From Sepiola atlantica (lineage: Eukaryota; Mollusca; Cephalopoda; Sepiida; Sepiolidae): a stretch of DNA of 64,000 nucleotides. The notes beneath the pieces were generated by a model. The model did not search any database. It was not told where the DNA came from and was given only the letters and a program-made list of their open reading frames with translations. This document shows positions 58,910 through 64,000 of the stretch, piece after piece. The stretch covers positions 35,598,801-35,662,800 of the forward strand of contig OY744519.1 in the NCBI GenBank assembly GCA_963556195.1, written 5' to 3'. The position numbers were made by a program, and so were the translations under genes. Positions within the stretch are counted from its first letter, which is position 1; every line of letters starts with the position of its first letter.

Positions 58910-59379
58910 AAGAGAGACAGAACGAAGAGTGCGGTAAATTGCACCGTAAGCATTTTAGCTAGTTTTTGAGTTCGATTATTGCATTTCTCAATGCAAGTCT
59001 GTCGTTCTTGTGCAACTCAACGAGAATGAGTTTGAACATGCATTTTTGAATCGTTCTTAATTTTGAATGGAAGTAATCAATTAATTGAGAAAGACGCCTT
59101 ACATGTAAGGGAGCAAATCATGGAGGTAAGATATGATGATGAAGAGCAGGAAGATATTATAGAAGTATCAGAATAAAGTAATAGGGATGGTTAAAAGGGG
59201 AGGGAGGGTTAGATGCCAACAGTGAATGTGGTAGGGTTAGCAATATATTGGCAGAGAAGATACGAAGAATAGAAGAGGGTAAAATAAAGTGTGTCAAAAA
59301 GTCAAAATGAAAGTGAGCGCATAAGAAAGGGGGGGTGTACTTAGAGAGAGAAAGAGAGAAATAAAAGTATTTATATATA
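56851..59379. other. AT-rich spacer with microsatellites
   Basis: (TA)n arrays at 56851-56922, 58426-58450, 58516-58555, 58756-58788 and 58833-58875, with (GA)n at 58875-58905 and CT-rich stretches near 58450-58510. No gene recognised in 56923-58425. Confidence 0.55.
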
Positions 59380-59405
59380 CTAGCGAAACCCGTGTAAATT
59401 ACACG
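59380..59405 (-). terminator. Helitron 3' terminal hairpin and CTAG end
   Basis: Palindrome CGTGTAAATTACACG on the plus strand (59391-59405), ten bases from the CTAG terminus. In Helitrons this hairpin marks the end of the transferred strand. Confidence 0.85.
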
Positions 59406-59444
59406 AAATGATGTTTTCAGTACTAATTATCTTGTTCGTAACCT

Positions 59445-60925
59445 TTACATATTTGAATAGAATATGATAAGATTTGACTTATATATTACTTTAGAAAAAT
59501 GAACAATACATGAAGCAATTAACAAAACTTCTTTATATACAATATTTCTAGTGAAGGAAATTCCTCTTCTCTGGCCATGAGTAGAATTATTCCGAGGACA
59601 AAATTTAACTCTTACACTGTTCATAGATCTTGCTCTTGAGAAGGCTACATAAAGTTGTCCATGAGTAAAGCAAGGTTGTGGTAGGTAGATCCCAACCTTA
59701 TCGAAAGTTTGTCCTTGAGCTTTATTAATGGTCATTGAATATGATAGGAAGATGGGAAATTGAGTCCAAATGGAATATTTGCGTCACTGCGATTAAGTTT
59801 AATTCTTGGAATTAAAACTCGCTTCTGAGCATGAGATCCACTTATGATTGAAGCTAGACTACTGTGGTTATGAAACTCCAATACTTCTAAACGTGTTCCA
59901 TTGCATAGTCCTTGCGTTATTGACAGGTTTCGAAGCAGCATAATAATAGATCCAACTTTAAGATTGAGACGATGAGGAGGCATTCCCGAAGGCGTAAGTG
60001 AATTTATGAATTCCATTGAATAATTATTGGCTTCCATTTCATTGTCTGATGATACTGAATCTATACTTAGATATGTTTTGCTCTCAGTTGGTAGTATTCT
60101 TAGAATATCTACATTTAATTCCAAGCAATCTGCATTTTTTGGTGAGAAAATAACTCTACGTTTCATTTCGTCTCGGGTGCAATTATCAAATATGTCTGAT
60201 ACTAAAGAGTCATTGCATACACATTGTTCTGGGATATCGATAGTATCATCAGAAACGTTATCACGTGAACTCTGCACTCGACCATTTCCGATTTGTAAGA
60301 GCCAATGTGAGTAAACTTGTTCGTTGTCATTAGTCCTCATATTCTGAGAGAGTTTAAGTTGATGAAAACTGTGCCACATTGGAAACTTCTTTAAACATAC
60401 ATCCAATACTGCAGCAGGTGGAGATCTAGGAACAACAAGCAGAACTTGCCTGAAGTCTCCTCCTAATATGAAGACTTTACCACCAAATATGCTATTATTA
60501 TTCATAATATCTTGTAAACAATTATCAATGGCATTTAATGCATATCGAGGGATCATGGACGCCTCATCAATAATGAAGAGCTTCACCTGCTTGATAATAT
60601 TTGCTTGGTCAGAATTAGTCGGAATATTGCAGGTAATTGTCTCAGTGAAAGGAACAGGAAGTTTGAAGATACTGTGAAGTGTTTTTCCATTTTTCAATAG
60701 TGTCGCTGCAATACCTGTCCAAGCAGAAGTACTAACAGCCACATTTTGAGCCACCAGGTAATCATGAATCATGTTGAATAGAAACGTTTTGCCAGAACCG
60801 CCAGGTGCATCCAAGAAAAACAGTCGATGGTTAGTCACCAATCCTCTATCTAGTTCACTAACAGCGTTAATGACACTATTAAATACACCTCTTTGCTCAG
60901 TATTTAGTATTTCAGGATTAACTTC
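59445..60925 (-). pseudogene. Helitron PIF1-like helicase domain, frameshifted
   Basis: The main frame is open from about 60925 ('NPEILNTEQRGVFNSVINAV') to 59732; its first ATG is at 60841. Motifs (numbered from 60841): Walker A 'LDAPGGSGKT' 10-19, Walker B 'FIIDEASM' 89-96, 'GGDFRQVL' (motif III-like), and a late 'LKVGSIIMLLRNLS'. A frameshift near 59740-59760 separates the final segment '[18 protein letters not shown]' and '[13 protein letters not shown]' (59445-59735), which carries helicase motifs V and VI. The helicase would unwind DNA during rolling-circle transposition. Apart from the frameshift the domain is well preserved. Confidence 0.93.
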
Positions 60926-61495
60926 TTAAATTTATTCCATATATTGAATGTCAGGAGGCTCACTGATTGGTTCTGGTAGACCAAGCATATCACAATTCAT
61001 GCCGGTTTCATTCGAAATCATGTTTATGTGATGCAGAGCGATATTCTCTGCCATATTATCATCATATTGGCGTAAAAGGTCCTCTATCATAAGGTGTTTG
61101 TTATCATTCCATAATTGTAAGGCATTTTGTGGTGTATTGAATAAACAAATCATTGCAAACGTGTTAAGAAGCTGTCGTGGCATTTGATATATAGCTGCCT
61201 CACTCAAATCCATTTCTAGTTCGTTGTCATTTTCAAGCAGTTGCAATCGAATACAGGCATCCTTAAAGGTCGACACTTGTTCACCTCCTACAGTTTTCAG
61301 GTTATTAAAAGAAGTTGCACCTGGTATATGAAGAAAAAGCATCCTTAAATTAAATTTCTCAGCATTTCTAGGACTGGCAGAGTACATTCTCGTTACAATC
61401 TGGCGGTGACGTTGTCTTCTGGTCCAAGTGTTGCTTTGCTTATTAAATACATAATATTCAGGAATATCAATATAAAGGTGGGCTCTTGCATCCAC
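60926..61495 (-). pseudogene. Helitron region between Rep and helicase
   Basis: Open from 61495 ('MDARAHLYIDIPEYYVFNKQ') to a stop at 60932. It contains 'RIVTRMYSASPRNAEKFNLR'-like sequence (here 'RQIVTRMYSASPRNAEKFNL') and 'FLHIPGATSFNNLKTVGGE', standard features of the Helitron Rep-helicase linker. The same strand continues directly into the helicase domain after the stop. Confidence 0.88.
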
Positions 61496-62139
61496 ATCAC
61501 TTTGGTAAAGTTTGAACCATGCAGTTAATTGCGTGTCTCGTCCTTCTGCGCAGGCAGCAGCTTGTCCTTGTGGCCCGGCCTATAATAAACTTGTTGCTGG
61601 TCAGGTAAATGGAGGGCGAGTCGCTAAACTATGTGTGACTGTCCATGCATTTTGTATTCTGACAAACGCCAAAATGCTTCAGGCGGAGATACGTATCTAC
61701 ACGAAATATATTGCTTAATTTCATTATATTCATTTGCATTAGTTTCATTGTTATTCATATTCATTCCCATCATTGCGCAATCATGTCCTTTATAGACATA
61801 TTTGAAAAGATATTTCACACTTTTTACTGGGATACACACCTCTACATTAATGTGAGCACCATCTTTTCTGAGTAAATACTTATTATATGGCACTACAAAC
61901 CTGCAGTCAACCTCATAGACACCCACTCTAACAAAATCTCCATTATTTCTGCGTCTGTAAAGAGGATATCCAGAAACATTTGTAATAGTCTCCTCCTGAT
62001 ATGGCATTGTAAATTTCTTCTGACACTTTCCCTCTACCATACAGATTGAATTGGGATTAAATGTACCACAGGGTCCATGAATCATGAGTGTTTTCACTAA
62101 TTCTCTTTATTCTGGATCATGTTCTGATGGTAATTCAGC
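61496..62139 (-). pseudogene. Helitron Rep domain, C-terminal part with catalytic tyrosines
   Basis: Frame 61624-62097 reads 'TLMIHGPCGTFNPNSICM', 'KCQKKFTMPYQEET', 'YPLYRRR', 'VDCRFVVPYNKYLLRKDGAH' and 'VKYLFKYVYKGHD'. Y96 and Y100 in that last segment are the tyrosine pair position of Helitron Rep. It then runs to 'ISCRYVSPPEAFWRLSEYKM'. It is joined in frame to the upstream Rep segment by a stretch with two stops (TGA and TAA, 62099-62139). On the other side (61500-61624) a frameshift interrupts the '...HLPDQQQVYY...LTAWFKL' region. Confidence 0.88.
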
Positions 62140-63156
62140 TCAAACAATATTATCAATTTGTTCCCTAGTTCTGATTTTATATTCTTCATGCAGCATGATT
62201 AGCCTGTGACAATGCGAAAGACCTCTTTCCTGAAATTCAATTACATGTATCGCAGCAATAGGTACCCCAAGTACATGTCTGTCCTTTTTGTTTATCATTA
62301 AATCATTAAGATGTTGTTTGAAAACTCGTTCCAATAAATCTGGTCTGTTGTGTGCTGTTTCATGAGGCTGTAAGTTTTCAATTACTTCTCGACATTTTGG
62401 ATTGCAACTATACGTTATAAATAAATCGGGCCTTCCATACTTGCAAACTATTGCCATTGCATCTTGGTAGCATTGTTGCATATTTCGTGGGCTCCCCGTG
62501 AAGGATGATGGCAAAATGACAGGTACTCGAGGATCTTCATTTTCATTATTTCTTGCAAGGTGATCCATCAAACCTGAATACATTGCAACTCTTAGTTGTG
62601 CTTGATTTTCTGCAATGAATTTCAAACGACAACCTTCTACTTTAACATAAGCATCGACTATATCTTGCTGAAATAGTTTTCCACCACTGTGTATTGGACT
62701 GAAGCCACCTCTTATAGATAGACGATATGTATAAAATTCCTGCATAGTCACCTTGTTACGAACTCTAGTTGGCCTATTTGCTACATGAGCAATGTTTATA
62801 TGCCATCCGAATTCACCATGAGGAAATAGAAGAGGGTAAATCATTGCATCAAGATGGCAAGAGAGGTAGTATATCCTCTCTCGCTGTTGTCCTTCAGGGT
62901 ACAATATAATGTCACGATGGACAGGAGGTGCTCCGTCATCACCGACAAATATTGCTGCAATTTTATCATTTGTTGGATTATTATATCTCCTTGCATCAGG
63001 GCCGGCAATAAATTGCATGGTTATTTTTCTGGGAGGAACATTTTGTAATGTAACCCTCTGTTGCTCTTCAAGTTCGACAGTTCTCATGTTTTTATATGTC
63101 GCTACATAAGGATTATCGACCATTGCTTCAGATATTTTTTCGAAAACTGAATACAA
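62140..63156 (-). pseudogene. Helitron Rep domain, N-terminal part with HUH-type motif
   Basis: 338 codons. Landmarks: 'GDDGAPPVHRDIILYPEG', 'LDAMIYPLLFPHGEFGWH', 'LFQQDIVDAYVKVEGCRL', 'VILPSSFTGSPRNMQQCYQD', 'AMAIVCKYGRPDLFITYSC', then 'EFQERGLSHCHRLIML' near residues 307-322. The H-x-H metal-binding pair is H315 and H317, with cysteine between them where most relatives have a small hydrophobic residue. Rep would nick and join Helitron ends. It overlaps the next frame by 55 bases, marking a frameshift near 63102-63156. Confidence 0.9.
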
Positions 63157-63950
63157 GCGATTAGAATTTGATTAGCATTTAACTTCAGATTTAATGCTTC
63201 ATTCGTTTCAATTATATAGAGCTGTCCATATTTTCTTTCTTCATTTTCATTTAGATGTAAATTTGTTGCATAATGATATATTTGTCCTTGCAATCGAAAA
63301 CAATATGGACCACGTCCTGAGGGTGGCTTCACTGCAGCACCGAAGGAAGCAAAGGCAAAGGAGGAGTTATAATTCCTGATGTTGTTTCTAAAGTTGTTTG
63401 AATCCCTGTCATTTCCTTCAAACAATTCCCTTAGAATGACTGGATATTCTTGGAGGGGCTCAAGTGAAACTTTTCCATTATGACAGCAATTCAGAGGTTC
63501 TCCCTGAAATCGGAAAGTCTGGCAGTGTTCACAAATAACATTCATTGGACCAGTATAGAATCGATCAGGATTTATAAATTGAACACCGTCTGCATAATTT
63601 CTTCTGATATTATTTCTATTTCTCCTATTTTCAAGGTTCATCAGTCGTTCTTCTTCAGTCATGACATTTCTTCTAACTCTCATCTGTTGTCTGTTGATGC
63701 TTCGTTGCGCTTGTCTTTCTTCTTCATCCATTGCATCTCTTCTTGTTCGCATCCGTTTTCTTGCTTGAGTGTTATGCAGTACTCTTTCCTCTTTTCTCAT
63801 TTGATTCCTTGGTCTTCGCATTTGTTCACTGTTTCTGTTTCGTTGGGCTTGTCTTTCATCCGCTCTGAACTGCTCCCGTCTCCTTCTTTGTCGGTCTCTG
63901 GCTGTCTCTCTTTGCTGCCTTCTTCGTTCGTCCATACTGAAGGTAAACAA
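63102..63950 (-). pseudogene. Helitron N-terminal region, repeat-rich with zinc-finger-like cysteines
   Basis: 282 codons from 63950. The first 120 residues are highly basic and made of repeated blocks like 'RRxxxxEEERxxxxRxRQQMR', predicted to be coiled-coil. Then comes 'CEHCQTFRFQGEP..CCHNGK', a cysteine/histidine cluster typical of the Helitron N-terminus, and 'SFASFGAAVK'-like (here 'FAFASFGAAVKPPSGRGPYC') and 'QIYHYATNLHLNENEERKYG' segments that lead into Rep. The last residues after the frameshift are not authentic. The true start may be upstream, outside the window. Confidence 0.85.
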
Positions 63951-64000
63951 ATAAGGAAGAATTAATAACCATTTTATGATAATAATGCATGTATAAATTC

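Larger units (their letters stand above)
59380..64000 (-). mobile_element. autonomous Helitron, mutated, running past the window edge
   Basis: The minus-strand 3' terminus reads '...GGGTTTCGCTAG' ending at 59380, followed by T, as expected for a Helitron end. A perfect 7-bp hairpin (59391-59405, CGTGTAA/TTACACG) lies just before it. Moving upstream on the minus strand, the element encodes a PIF1-like helicase, linker regions, a Rep domain and an N-terminal zinc-finger-like region. The 5' end is not in the window. Confidence 0.9.

Overview
The window looks like intergenic DNA from a large, AT-rich animal genome. The best guess is a coleoid cephalopod (octopus-like) or another mollusc. That guess is an inference from the mix of Tx1-like LINE, R4-like LINE, Penelope-like elements, tRNA-derived SINEs, Helitron, DD41D mariner and very many (TA)n arrays. 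No marker gene proves it. I recognise no host protein-coding gene; almost everything that can be identified is a mobile element, a piece of one, or simple-sequence repeat.

Layout. 1-10190: two degenerate LINE reverse transcriptase fragments on the minus strand (1040-2290, 4365-5030) and a diverged 60-75 bp minisatellite (4008-4190, 7378-7715). 10440-13808: a head-to-tail array of four 3' ends of one LINE with a restriction-like endonuclease, joined through (TAA)n tails. 15000-17600: TA-rich DNA with two Penelope-type tails and a MITE-like inverted repeat. 21146-21900: an inverted-repeat cluster around a tRNA-derived SINE that carries a complete type I hammerhead ribozyme. 23945-24153: a U2-snRNA-headed structured RNA on the minus strand, next to minus-strand pieces of the same R4-like LINE. 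29960-31520: a Penelope-like RT fragment between two 230-bp inverted arms. 31595-34400: three copies of a dispersed AT-rich family. 34840-36463: a Penelope 3' end (GIY-YIG endonuclease) with an inverted terminal copy. 36575-38017: an uninterrupted Penelope-like RT reading frame. 40700-40975: degenerate U2-like copies. 41560-41697: a second SINE copy with a hammerhead.

43268-51705 is a nested insertion with visible target duplications at each level. A Ty3-like LTR element (5-bp TSD, internally deleted) has a Tx1-like LINE in its 5' LTR (14-bp TSD). That LINE's endonuclease domain in turn carries an 846-bp solo LTR (4-bp TSD). A further solo LTR lies at 52668-52877, an RTE-type endonuclease fragment at 53800-54070, an apparently intact DD41D mariner transposon at 55520-56850, and a mutated autonomous Helitron on the minus strand from its 3' terminus at 59380 to beyond the end of the window.

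The most unusual signal is the pair of hammerhead ribozymes. Their stems I and II have different sequences in the two SINE copies but stay base-paired, and the catalytic core is identical in both. The U2-headed RNA with intact hairpins and an Sm-like site is the second most interesting object. All alignments and folds were made by eye; no database search was run.
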